Positions 43,284-52,796 of a stretch of DNA of 64,000 bases are shown piece after piece. Each line of letters begins with the position of its first letter. Positions within the stretch are counted from its first letter, which is position 1. The DNA is from Streptomyces verrucosisporus (GTDB lineage: Bacteria > Actinomycetota > Actinomycetes > Streptomycetales > Streptomycetaceae), in the NCBI RefSeq assembly GCF_017114865.1, contig NZ_JADEYH010000003.1, positions 248,001 to 312,000 on the forward strand, in the 5' to 3' direction. Both the position numbers and the translations under genes were made by a program. The notes beneath the pieces are model-generated. The model searched no databases. It had not been told where the DNA came from and saw only the letters and a list, made by a program, of their open reading frames with translations.

Positions 43284-44474
43284 TCAGGTGGTTGTCGCGC
43301 CGGTGAACTCCGGGACGGGGTTGTCCGGGGAGTCGAGCCAGACCGTGTGCCGGTGGCCGTCCACCGTGAGGCCGAAGCGGGCGAAGCCGGGCTGCCCCTG
43401 TTGGTACCACCAGCGCCAGGCGGACTCCAGCTCGTGCCAGAGGCGGCGGGGACCGGCCTGGACGGTCCGGAACCCGGTCCGGCCCCTCTCGTAGTCGGCG
43501 GTGGCCCAGCTCGTCAGGCCGGTGTCGTGCAGCCACAGCCGGTAGGAGCCGCCCGGTCCGCCGGCGACCCGGCAGAAGAGGTCGGGCACCTGGACGCCGA
43601 TGGCGAACATGTGGATCCAGTCCCCCACGTCATCGGGGGAGAGCGTTGTCGTGGACTCCGCGCCCCCGGCCGGCCACTCGCGCCCCCCGAGGTACTCGCT
43701 CGTCGGAGGCAGCCTTCTGCGCTGCTCGCGCAGCCGCATGAACGCGGACGAGCCGGTGAACGGCCCGGAGGCCGACCCGTCGTCCCGGACCGTGAGCCGG
43801 ACGATCCCCTCGCCGCCGTACACCGGCCCCCACGGCGCGACGACCACCGCACCGGGCCGGGCCTGCCCGAGCCACTGCGAGGGAATGTGCCCCACCGAGC
43901 AGGTAGCGATGATCCGCTCGTAGGGCGCCCCCTCGCCGTACCCCTCGGTGCCGTCGCCCACGACGACGCGGGGCGAGAAGCCCGCCGCGGACAGCCGGGC
44001 GCGGGCCTGACCGGCGACGCCCTCGTCCACCTCGACCGTGACGACGTGGCCGTCCCCCAGCCGGTGGCACAGCAGCGCCGCGTTCCACCCGGTCCCCGTG
44101 CCGATCTCCAGTACCCGGTCGCCGGGCCGTACGTCCAGGTCCGCGAGCATGGAGAACACCATCGTCGGCATCGAACTGGAGGAGGTCGGGGTACGGCCCC
44201 GCCCCGGCCCGGTGTACACACCGTCGTCCCACTGGGTGGTGATCGGCGCGTCCGAGTAGACCGCTTCCCACCACAGGTCCGGGGACTGCGAGCGGACGAC
44301 CCGGTCGTCCTGCCGGTTCATACCGGCCCGCCCCGGCCAGATCATCTCGGGTACGAACAGGTGGCGCGGCACGGCGTGGAACGCCGGCAGCCAGTCGGCG
44401 GTCAGCGCGCCCTTCTTCTGGAGTCCGGAGGCCAGCCGCTCGGGACCGGCCTCCACCGTCGTGTCCTCGGCCAC
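43284..44474 (-). CDS. Protein-isoaspartate-methyltransferase-like enzyme, peptide-associated
   Basis: 396 residues. The N-terminal half resembles PIMT enzymes: AFHAVPRHLFVPEMIW (about 32-47), TSSSSMPTMVFSMLADLD (about 97-114), motif I DRVLEIGTGTGWNAALLCHR (about 119-138), ATCSVGHIPSQWL (about 188-200) and PGAVVVAPWG. A C-terminal extension of about 160 residues, rich in Trp (WHELESAWRWWYQQGQ), matches PIMT homologues found next to RiPP precursors (FxLD or ATP-grasp types), which methylate Asp and can yield aspartimide. GTG 44474 comes one base after the stop of the 45-residue peptide, so they are co-translated. Confidence 0.82.
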   Translation of the reverse strand: MAEDTTVEAGPERLASGLQKKGALTADWLPAFHAVPRHLFVPEMIWPGRAGMNRQDDRVVRSQSPDLWWEAVYSDAPITTQWDDGVYTGPGRGRTPTSSSSMPTMVFSMLADLDVRPGDRVLEIGTGTGWNAALLCHRLGDGHVVTVEVDEGVAGQARARLSAAGFSPRVVVGDGTEGYGEGAPYERIIATCSVGHIPSQWLGQARPGAVVVAPWGPVYGGEGIVRLTVRDDGSASGPFTGSSAFMRLREQRRRLPPTSEYLGGREWPAGGAESTTTLSPDDVGDWIHMFAIGVQVPDLFCRVAGGPGGSYRLWLHDTGLTSWATADYERGRTGFRTVQAGPRRLWHELESAWRWWYQQGQPGFARFGLTVDGHRHTVWLDSPDNPVPEFTGATTT

Positions 44475-44475
44475 C

Positions 44476-44613
44476 TCAGCGGCCGTCCGCCGGGCCCTGG
44501 CCGTCGTTGGTGTTGCCGCCCTCGTCCGAGCCGCCTCCGCCGTGCTTGTTGCCGGAGTCGCTGTCGTCCTGCGGGTTGCCCGCGTCGGCCCGGGACGTCT
44601 GCATGGGGTTCAT
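44476..44613 (-). CDS. 45-residue Asp/Asn/Gly-rich peptide, candidate RiPP precursor
   Basis: Short frame with AAGGA five bases before ATG 44613, ending one base before the methyltransferase GTG. It begins MNPMQTSRADAGNPQDDSDS, continues with a Gly-rich stretch (KHGGGGSDEGG) and ends NTNDGQGPADGR. Seven Asp and five Asn residues make it a natural substrate for an Asp/isoAsp methyltransferase. There are no Cys, so lanthionine chemistry is excluded, and no FxLD motif. Coupling to the methyltransferase suggests it is the substrate; this is inferred. A non-substrate role as a leader peptide is the alternative. Confidence 0.6.
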   Translation of the reverse strand: MNPMQTSRADAGNPQDDSDSGNKHGGGGSDEGGNTNDGQGPADGR

Positions 44614-44688
44614 GGGTTTCCTTACGTTGAGGGTTGTTTCTGCGTGTACGTGCGCCCGTCCCGTGGGAACGGGAGCCTGCCGCCCCGG

Positions 44689-45162
44689 TCACGGCCGTCC
44701 TGCGGGACGCGGCCGGGGCGGAGTCGGTGGGGCGGCCTGTGCGGTCGCGTGGATGCGCCGGTACACCCGAAGTTCTCCGGTGGGCGGCAGCACCAGCGGC
44801 CAGGCCGCCAGGCGGTAGTGGGCCGTCTCGTCGTGGGCCGCGACGGTGTAGGACCAGCCCTCCCGCAGCACACCCAGGGCGTTCTCCCGTTCCGCCTCGG
44901 CGCGCGCCCACTCCCGTATGACCGAGCCGGGATCGGGGGCGCCCTCCGCCCGGACGGGACGCAGGCAGGCCGGGGGCAGCCACGGGGCGCCGGGGCCGGG
45001 GTCGAGCGCCCTGGCGACGCGTTCCGCCTGCCCGCGCATCCACCGCACCGCCAGGCGCGGGGTGGGAGCCAGGTGCGAGCCGAGCATGATCCGGGAGGGC
45101 CGGCCGGGGGCGCTCGCAGACAGCTCGCACCAGAAGCGCATCCAGGCGGCGGCCCGCGTCAC
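44689..45162 (-). CDS. Unknown 157-residue protein of the peptide operon
   Basis: No family recognised. It starts at GTG 45162, inside the GTGA overlap with the preceding 72-residue gene. Features: RFWCELSASAPGRPSRIMLG near residue 10-29, LAVRWMRGQAERVARALDPG, SVIREWARAEAERENALGVL (helical, about 90-109), GWSYTVAAHDETAHYRLAAW (about 113-132) and a Pro/Arg-rich tail. Its overlap and strand place it in the operon with the candidate peptide, 75 bases upstream of the peptide start. Confidence 0.6.
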   Translation of the reverse strand: MTRAAAWMRFWCELSASAPGRPSRIMLGSHLAPTPRLAVRWMRGQAERVARALDPGPGAPWLPPACLRPVRAEGAPDPGSVIREWARAEAERENALGVLREGWSYTVAAHDETAHYRLAAWPLVLPPTGELRVYRRIHATAQAAPPTPPRPRPAGRP

Positions 45163-45377
45163 GGCATCCGGCCGGCGCGGTTCGCGGCCTTCACACGGGC
45201 GCTCAGCAACTCGGCCCGCGTGGCCGGGCGCAGCACCTCGGGCAGGGCCGCCCATTCGCGGCCCCCGCCGACGGGGCGCAGGAGGTAGTACGCGGCGTCC
45301 CTGTCCTGGAACTCGCCCACGGTCCTGCGGATCTCGTCGTAGAGCGCTTCACCCTTGGCGGGCTCGTCCGTGGCCAT
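45159..45377 (-). CDS. Unknown 72-residue protein, first gene of the peptide operon
   Basis: A small acidic-to-basic helical protein (ALYDEIRRTVGEFQDRDAAY, LLRPVGGGREWAALPEVLRP, ELLSARVKAANRAG). GGAG sits 4 bases before ATG 45377 and the stop overlaps the next gene by GTGA. Not recognised; size and position could suit a peptide-recognition or accessory protein, but nothing in the sequence proves this. The operon promoter must lie in the 135 bases shared with the divergent regulator. Confidence 0.6.
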   Translation of the reverse strand: MATDEPAKGEALYDEIRRTVGEFQDRDAAYYLLRPVGGGREWAALPEVLRPATRAELLSARVKAANRAGRMP

Positions 45378-45453
45378 GTTCTCCAAAGCTCCCTCGCTCC
45401 TTCCCGTGCGCGCCGCATCGCCCGGCGGGCGGAAGGCCGAAACCGATCGCGTT

Positions 45454-45463
45454 CTGTGCACAG
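45454..45463. promoter_or_regulatory. CTGTGCACAG palindrome between peptide operon and regulator
   Basis: A perfect 10-bp palindrome in the divergent region (45378-45512), a reasonable binding site for the regulator. Short, so chance is possible. Confidence 0.3.
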
Positions 45464-45512
45464 CCAACTGCGCGGGGTGCCTGTCCGGGTACGGTTGAGG
45501 GGAGGCAGGACG

Positions 45513-46916
45513 ATGAAACCCATGAACACGCGGGGGGTTGGCGTGGCCGAGGCATCCCACGGCAGTCGCAACTCGGGGCTTGAGAACCTGCTCGAACAGG
45601 CGCGATGGTCCGGGACGCGGTTCGCCCACGCCGTGAACCGCGCGGGCGCCGAGGTCGGCCTGACGCTGAGGTACGACCAGTCGGCGGTCTCCCACTGGCT
45701 TCGGGGAACGCAACCGAGGGAGCAGGTCAGGCCCGTCGTCCTCGAAGTACTGGGGCGCAGGCTCGGGCGGCCTGTCACGTACGCGGAAGCGGGCTTTCGG
45801 CGGCCGAGGAGTCAGAAAGGCGCGGAAAGCGGAGACACTGCCGAATCTCTCCTGGATCTCGGAAGGACCGACATGGAACCCAGTCGCCGCGGTGTGCTCA
45901 CCGCAGGGCTGTACTCCGCCACGCTCGCCGTCCCCCTGTTCTCGGACCAGGCGCACGCGGAGGAACGTACGCGCCCCACCCGGCCGACGACCCGTATCGG
46001 CGAGGGCGAGGTGGCGACCGTGCGGACCATGACCGACCGCATCGCCGACATCCTCGACGAACTGGGCGGCGGTCACGCACGGCCCATGGCCGCCGCCTTC
46101 CTGGTCAACACCGTCGCACCGTATCTGCGGGCGTCGGCGACCGAGGCCGTCCGCAAGGACCTGCTCTCCGCCGCGTCCGACCTGACGTACCTCACGGGCT
46201 GGATGGCCATGTACGAGCGCCGGCACGGGCTCGGGCAGAAGTACTACCTGCAGGCGCTGAACCTCGCCCGCGAGGCCGGTGACCACGTGACGTACTGCCG
46301 GACGCTGCGCGGCATGAGCCTCCAGGCCTCGAACCTGCGGTACGGGAAGAAGGCGCTGGAGCTGGCCGACTCGGCGGCCGAGGCGGCTCCCGAGGCGGGG
46401 CCGCGCCTGGTGGCCTTCCTCCGGGGCCAGCAGGCGCACGCCGCGTCCATGGTGGGCGACAGGCGGCAGGCGTTCCAGCGGCTCGGGGAGGCCGAGACGG
46501 CGCTGTCGAAGGCGGATTCGCGACGGGAGGCGATCGGCGGCTACGACACCTCCGCCTACCAGTTCCACGTCGCGCACGTCCTGTACGAGACGCGGGACCT
46601 GCCGGGGTCCATCGCGGCGCTGAAGGCCTCGCTCCGGGCGAAGCCCGAGCAGGAGCGGCAGGGGCGCCTCCACGCGAACGCGGTACTGGCGCAGCGGCAG
46701 TTCGAGTACGGGCACGTCGAGGAGGCCTGCGCCACCTGGCACACGTTCCTCGACGACTACGGGATGCTGTCCACGGCGCGGGGGGACGAGCACTTCGAGA
46801 CCATGCGCCGCCGCATCGCGTCCCGCCGCAGGCTGCGCGCGGTCCGTGAACTGGACGAGCGGGCCCGGCAGGTGGCGGTTATGAAGGGGCAGAACGTGCC
46901 ACAGGGCGCGGCGTGA
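45513..46916 (+). CDS. HTH regulator with TPR-like C-terminal domain, second paralogue
   Basis: 467 residues. HTH region ENLLEQARWSGTRFAHAVNR and RYDQSAVSHWLRGTQPREQV (about 28-80), linker RTDMEPSRRGVLTAGLYS (about 116-133), and helical repeats to the end (KYYLQALNLAREAGDHVTYC, KKALELADSAAEAAPEAG, HVEEACATWHTFLDDYGML). It is a clear paralogue of the regulator at 36832-38166. ATG 45513 follows GGGGAGGCAGG; a second ATG two codons on is possible. Divergent from the candidate peptide operon, and probably its controller. Confidence 0.82.
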   Translation: MKPMNTRGVGVAEASHGSRNSGLENLLEQARWSGTRFAHAVNRAGAEVGLTLRYDQSAVSHWLRGTQPREQVRPVVLEVLGRRLGRPVTYAEAGFRRPRSQKGAESGDTAESLLDLGRTDMEPSRRGVLTAGLYSATLAVPLFSDQAHAEERTRPTRPTTRIGEGEVATVRTMTDRIADILDELGGGHARPMAAAFLVNTVAPYLRASATEAVRKDLLSAASDLTYLTGWMAMYERRHGLGQKYYLQALNLAREAGDHVTYCRTLRGMSLQASNLRYGKKALELADSAAEAAPEAGPRLVAFLRGQQAHAASMVGDRRQAFQRLGEAETALSKADSRREAIGGYDTSAYQFHVAHVLYETRDLPGSIAALKASLRAKPEQERQGRLHANAVLAQRQFEYGHVEEACATWHTFLDDYGMLSTARGDEHFETMRRRIASRRRLRAVRELDERARQVAVMKGQNVPQGAA

Positions 46917-46933
46917 CGGGAGGAGCGGCGGGT

Positions 46934-47299
46934 ATGACCCAGGCCGAGGGCGCGAGGCTGTTCCGTGAGTCCTGGATCGCAGGCGTTCGCGAGCACTTCC
47001 CCGGCGAGCCGAAGCCCGGCTATGTGACGCCCCGGGAGGAGACCCCGCAGTGGGAGCGCGAGGCCGCCGGGGCCGTCTACGAGCAGGTGCGGCAGTTCCT
47101 CGAACTCAGCGGCGGTCACGCCTCGCGCCTCACCCGGGAGCAGAAGGGCCGCTACGTCGCCACGTGCTGGATCGCCCAGACGTTCAGGCACTTCGAGGAC
47201 CCGAAGCCGGGGTACGTGGCCGACTGGGCCGACCTGCCCGACTGGCAGAAGGAGACCGGCGCGGACATCTTCGAGGCCATCGAGAAGACGCTGAACTGA
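46934..47299 (+). CDS. Unknown 121-residue protein with an internal duplication
   Basis: Two related units are visible: residues about 13-56 (SWIAGVREHF, EPKPGYVTP, QWEREAAGAVYEQV) and about 78-119 (CWIAQTFRHFEDPKPGYVAD, DWQKETGADIFEAI). No family recognised. ATG 46934 follows GGGAGGAG; the GTG at 46913 overlapping the regulator stop is an alternative and either way the gene is coupled to the regulator. Its last 116 bases overlap the convergent truncated gene at 47184-47585. Confidence 0.6.
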   Translation: MTQAEGARLFRESWIAGVREHFPGEPKPGYVTPREETPQWEREAAGAVYEQVRQFLELSGGHASRLTREQKGRYVATCWIAQTFRHFEDPKPGYVADWADLPDWQKETGADIFEAIEKTLN

Positions 47300-47585
47300 C
47301 GGTCTCCGGGGCGGTGTCGCGGTTGTTGCGGTCGCCGTCCGGCGTCAGGACGTGCCCGGGCGGGTGCCGGACCGCCCGCGCGTAGTCAGGGTCCCCGGCC
47401 CGGTCGGCCTTGGCGATCAGGTTGGCGCCGTCGCCGCCCTCGCCCGCCTGGAGGTGCTGGACACCGCTCCATACGGCGGGGTGGAGGGTGGCGCCCCGTT
47501 CCCAGTCCGGGTCGCCCTGGGCGTGCCTGCGCTCGCGTTCTTCCTCGAAGTGCCCTGCCCACTCGGCGAATCCGCTCGTGTCCAT
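47184..47585 (-). pseudogene. 3'-truncated ferritin-like protein gene
   Basis: From ATG 47585 the first 73 residues (MDTSGFAEWAGHFEEERERR, GDPDWERGATLHPAVWSGVQ, GDGANLIAKADRAGDPDYAR) look like the N-terminus of a Streptomyces ferritin-like family, in which a Glu-Glu-x-x-His iron-site helix should follow. Instead, from about 47366 the frame continues into Pro/Arg-rich sequence with no such motif and runs into the convergent neighbour. I read it as a gene cut by a rearrangement; the family assignment is from memory. Confidence 0.5.
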
Positions 47586-47949
47586 GTGTGGTCTCCCCCT
47601 CCGGGGCGCGTTCGTCGTGTGCCCTCGAAAGGGACGACGCGCCCCAAGGGCCGTGCCGTTCCACTGCCGGCCGGTGGGGGCGCCTGGCTCCGGACGCGGG
47701 GCGCGCGGGGAGGGCGCGGGCGCTGTGCGGCGGAGGCGCGTACGGGCGTGCGAGGGGCTTGCCGGTGGTGTCCGCCCTGCTGCGGATGGGTGGGAAGGGG
47801 GTATGCGGTTGTGTGGGGGGTTTATCGACACGTCGTCATTCTTGCGAGTGGTTGAGACGTTGTGGGTGGTTCGCCGGGATCTCGTCGGGCAGTCTGAGTT
47901 CGCGACGTCGCTGCGACAACCTCAGGCACACGCTCCGGAAGGACAGAAC

Positions 47950-48015
47950 ATGGCACGTACCCGCATCACCCGGTTCGGGGCCGTGGTGGTGCACGCGCTT
48001 CACGGGCTCGGATGA
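47950..48015 (+). CDS. Possible 21-residue peptide gene with own terminator
   Basis: MARTRITRFGAVVVHALHGL plus Gly, with GGAAGGA before ATG 47950. A strong hairpin follows 60 bases later (48075-48109). It could be a small expressed peptide or a leader; the region otherwise has no gene between 47586 and 48281. Length makes coding prediction uncertain. Confidence 0.35.
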   Translation: MARTRITRFGAVVVHALHGLG

Positions 48016-48074
48016 GCCGACGGGCGCCGGCCGGGCGGGGAACCGGCCGGTGTCCCGGGAGAAGGAAGGGATGG

Positions 48075-48109
48075 GGCGGAGCGGCCGCACTCGGTGCGGC
48101 CGCTCCGCC
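48075..48109. terminator. 15-bp perfect hairpin terminator
   Basis: GGCGGAGCGGCCGCA pairs with TGCGGCCGCTCCGCC around CTCGG, followed by GTTGTG. No annotated large gene ends here on the plus strand, so it probably ends the short transcript carrying the 21-residue frame. Confidence 0.65.
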
Positions 48110-48281
48110 GTTGTGCGCGCGGCCGGTGCGGGCCGGTGTGCGGGGGGCGACCCCGAGACGGTACGGGGGTCCGTCCCCCTTCCGGGGGTGGACGCGGCGG
48201 CCCGCCTCCGCCCTGAGAGGGACCCGGCACCGGGACCTGGGGGCGATCCGGGGCGAGGGGCGCGGATCCTAGCGTTGGGCC

Positions 48282-48938
48282 ATGACCACGCATGGGACGG
48301 CCGCGACCGTGACGCCGCTGACCTTCACCTCGTACGTACGGGCCCGCGGGCCGGTGCTGCTGCGCACGGCGCGCTCGCTCACCGCCAGTCCGAGCGACGC
48401 CGAGGATCTGCTCCAGACGGCGCTGACCAAGACCTATCTGGCCTGGGAGCAGATCGAGGACCGGCGCGCGCTCGACGGCTACGTGCGCCGCGCGCTGGTG
48501 AACACGCGCACCTCGCAGTGGCGCAAGCGCCGGGTGGACGAGTTCTCCTGCGAGGAGCTGCCGGAGCCCGAGCCGGTGCCCGGCCCCGACCCCGCCGAGC
48601 GGCAGGCCGTGCGCGACGCGGTGTGGCGGGCGGTGCTGGCGCTCCCGGAGCGGCAGCGGGCCATGGTGACCCTGCGCTACTACGAGGACCTGAGCGAGGC
48701 GCAGACCGCGGCGGTGCTCGGGGTCTCGGTCGGCACGGTCAAGAGCGCGGTGTCGCGGGCGCTGGCCAAGCTCCGTGAGGACCCGCGGCTCCTGGCGGAC
48801 GTGCTGGGCGGCGAGACGGAGGGGGGAGCGCGGGGTGCTCGAGGGGCGGCGCGGGGGAGCGCCGGCGGGGACGGGAGCGGCCCGAGGGGACTGAGGGGCG
48901 CGGGAGGCTTCGAGGGGGAGGCGGCGGCCGCCGCGTAG
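48282..48938 (+). CDS. SigE-family (ECF) RNA polymerase sigma factor
   Basis: 218 residues. Region 2 spans about 15-75 (LTFTSYVRARGPVLLRTARS, DAEDLLQTALTKTYLAWEQI) and region 4 about 105-160 (LALPERQRAMVTLRYYEDLS, AQTAAVLGVSVGTVKSAVSR). The last 45 residues are an unusual Gly/Ala/Arg-rich tail with collagen-like look. No anti-sigma gene adjoins. ATG 48282 has no ribosome site, and the message may be leaderless. Confidence 0.88.
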   Translation: MTTHGTAATVTPLTFTSYVRARGPVLLRTARSLTASPSDAEDLLQTALTKTYLAWEQIEDRRALDGYVRRALVNTRTSQWRKRRVDEFSCEELPEPEPVPGPDPAERQAVRDAVWRAVLALPERQRAMVTLRYYEDLSEAQTAAVLGVSVGTVKSAVSRALAKLREDPRLLADVLGGETEGGARGARGAARGSAGGDGSGPRGLRGAGGFEGEAAAAA

Positions 48939-48990
48939 CGGCGTGTCCGGGGGAAAGACGGCGACATATCCGGGTCCGGCCTAGTGACAT

Positions 48991-49004
48991 ACCGACCGGT
49001 CGGT
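48991..49004. promoter_or_regulatory. ACCGACCGGTCGGT palindromic operator
   Basis: A perfect 14-bp palindrome 75 bases upstream of the acyl-CoA ligase start. Sites of this form are typical of TetR-family regulators of fatty-acid genes in actinobacteria. Likely controls the ligase; the regulator is not next to it. Confidence 0.6.
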
Positions 49005-49079
49005 GGCAGGCTTCCCGCAACGACCGCGCCGCCCGCTCGCGGCGGCGGCGCACGTATATCTCGTTCACGGGAGGCCCCG

Positions 49080-50732
<1,653 letters not shown>

Positions 50733-50776
50733 CCGCGCGCGGCGCGCGGTGACCGCGACGCGCGCACGGATCGGGA

Positions 50777-50824
50777 CGCGGCGGCGGCCCGGACGGGTGG
50801 GTCCCCGTCCGGGCCGCCGCCGCG
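50777..50824 (+). terminator. 21-bp perfect hairpin after the acyl-CoA ligase
   Basis: CGCGGCGGCGGCCCGGACGG plus G pairs perfectly with the complementary arm at 50804-50824 around a 6-base loop. The remaining sequence to 51135 holds no gene. Confidence 0.75.
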
Positions 50825-51135
50825 TGCGCGGTACGGGCGTCCGGGGCGGGGTGCCGGGCCCGGCTGTGCCCGGCCGGGACGTCGGGCGGGGCGCCGAGCG
50901 GTGCGGGGATCACGGAAACGGCCTGGCGCTCAGGCCGCGTGAGCCGAAGGGCGGGGCGCAGGGTCCGCCGCGTCCGGCAGACCATCCGGCAACCGGTATC
51001 CGGTACCCGGCACTCGGCGAGCGCGTACCTTGCCGGAATCCGGCATGCCGGGAGCAGGCGGTACCGCCGTACCGTGGCGGGCACGTCCCCGGCCGGTACC
51101 GGCCGGGGCGGATGTGCGGCGAAGGGAGAGGCGCG

Positions 51136-51693
51136 ATGTTCTCGGTGGCCTGGGGGGTGTTCGCGACGGCCTTCGGGTGGATCGTCGCGACGGATTTTCG
51201 GGGCGCCGCTCAGCGCTTCCACAGGCTGTCCCACGCCGCCATGCCGTTCGGCGACGCCGACGCGCCGGTCATGGGTGTCGGTTTTTTCCGCTTGCTGGCA
51301 GGGGTGTTCGCCCTGATCGGCCCGGTCGTTCTGGCCGGCGGGTTCATGGACGTGTGGAGCGGTGAGGTGGAGCCGTTCGGTCTACCCCCGGTTCCCGTCT
51401 GGTTCGTCGTGGTGGAGGCGGCGGTCATCGGCGCCGTGCTCTGGAGGGCCTGGCGGCGCTCCGGGCTGCTGCGCCGTGAGTGGGAGGCCGGCAACGGTCT
51501 GCGGCGTGCCGCCGTCGCCGGCGTCACGGCGTCGCTCGTCGCCTTCGTCGTGACGCTGGGCTTGGGCGGGGGGACGTGGATGATGGCCAGTTGGCTGGCC
51601 GGCGGCCTGTGCGGGCTCGCACTGCTGCTGGACGATCGGCCCGGCAAGCCGTCGGGCACCACAGCGGCCTCCACGGACTCACCGGCCTCATGA
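51136..51693 (+). CDS. Small integral membrane protein of unknown function
   Basis: 185 residues with an N-terminal helix (VAWGVFATAFGWIVATDFRG) and three further hydrophobic segments (LLAGVFALIGPVVLAGGFMD, PVWFVVVEAAVIGAVLWRAW, WMMASWLAGGLCGLALLLDD). The loop HRLSHAAMPFGDADAPVMGV is hydrophilic. Ends in a Ser/Ala tail. GAAGGGAGAG precedes ATG 51136. No family recognised. Confidence 0.65.
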   Translation: MFSVAWGVFATAFGWIVATDFRGAAQRFHRLSHAAMPFGDADAPVMGVGFFRLLAGVFALIGPVVLAGGFMDVWSGEVEPFGLPPVPVWFVVVEAAVIGAVLWRAWRRSGLLRREWEAGNGLRRAAVAGVTASLVAFVVTLGLGGGTWMMASWLAGGLCGLALLLDDRPGKPSGTTAASTDSPAS

Positions 51694-51949
51694 GCGCCTT
51701 CGCCGAGGCCGGCGGCTCGCCGGGGCCGTACGCGCCGCCGGGTGACGCGCGGTGGGCGGCCGAGGCGGAGGGCCGCAGGCCCTCGGCCGTGGGGCACGTG
51801 GGCAGCGAGGCATCGCCGAACACCGCGCCATCGCCTGAAGCGGTGTTCGGGCATCGCCACTTGCCACGGGAGGACCGTGCCCGGCCACTTGGCCGGGCTC
51901 CGCAACGCGAGTGCCTTCCTCCGTTCCGTCCGTGGTCCGGGCCGAACGG

Positions 51950-52693
<744 letters not shown>

Positions 52694-52730
52694 GGCCCAG
52701 CCCTTCCGCCGGAGTCTTCGGCGTTTCCGC

Positions 52731-52766
52731 CTTACGTTGTAAGTTACGCTAGCCTTACGTCGTAAG
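52731..52766. promoter_or_regulatory. Two 13-bp palindromes, TetR operators
   Basis: CTTACGTTGTAAG (52731-52743) and CTTACGTCGTAAG (52754-52766), 23 bases centre to centre, in the divergent promoter between the oxidoreductase and the TetR gene. Their symmetry and spacing suit binding of two TetR dimers. Confidence 0.75.
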
Positions 52767-52796
52767 GTGGTCAAGCGGAGCGAGAGGAGAAGGCGG

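Noticed and set aside
43284..44613. FxLD lanthipeptide or ATP-grasp graspetide cluster
   Set aside because: The methyltransferase is similar to those linked with these systems, but the peptide has no FxLD motif or Cys and no ATP-grasp, dehydratase or cyclase gene is nearby.
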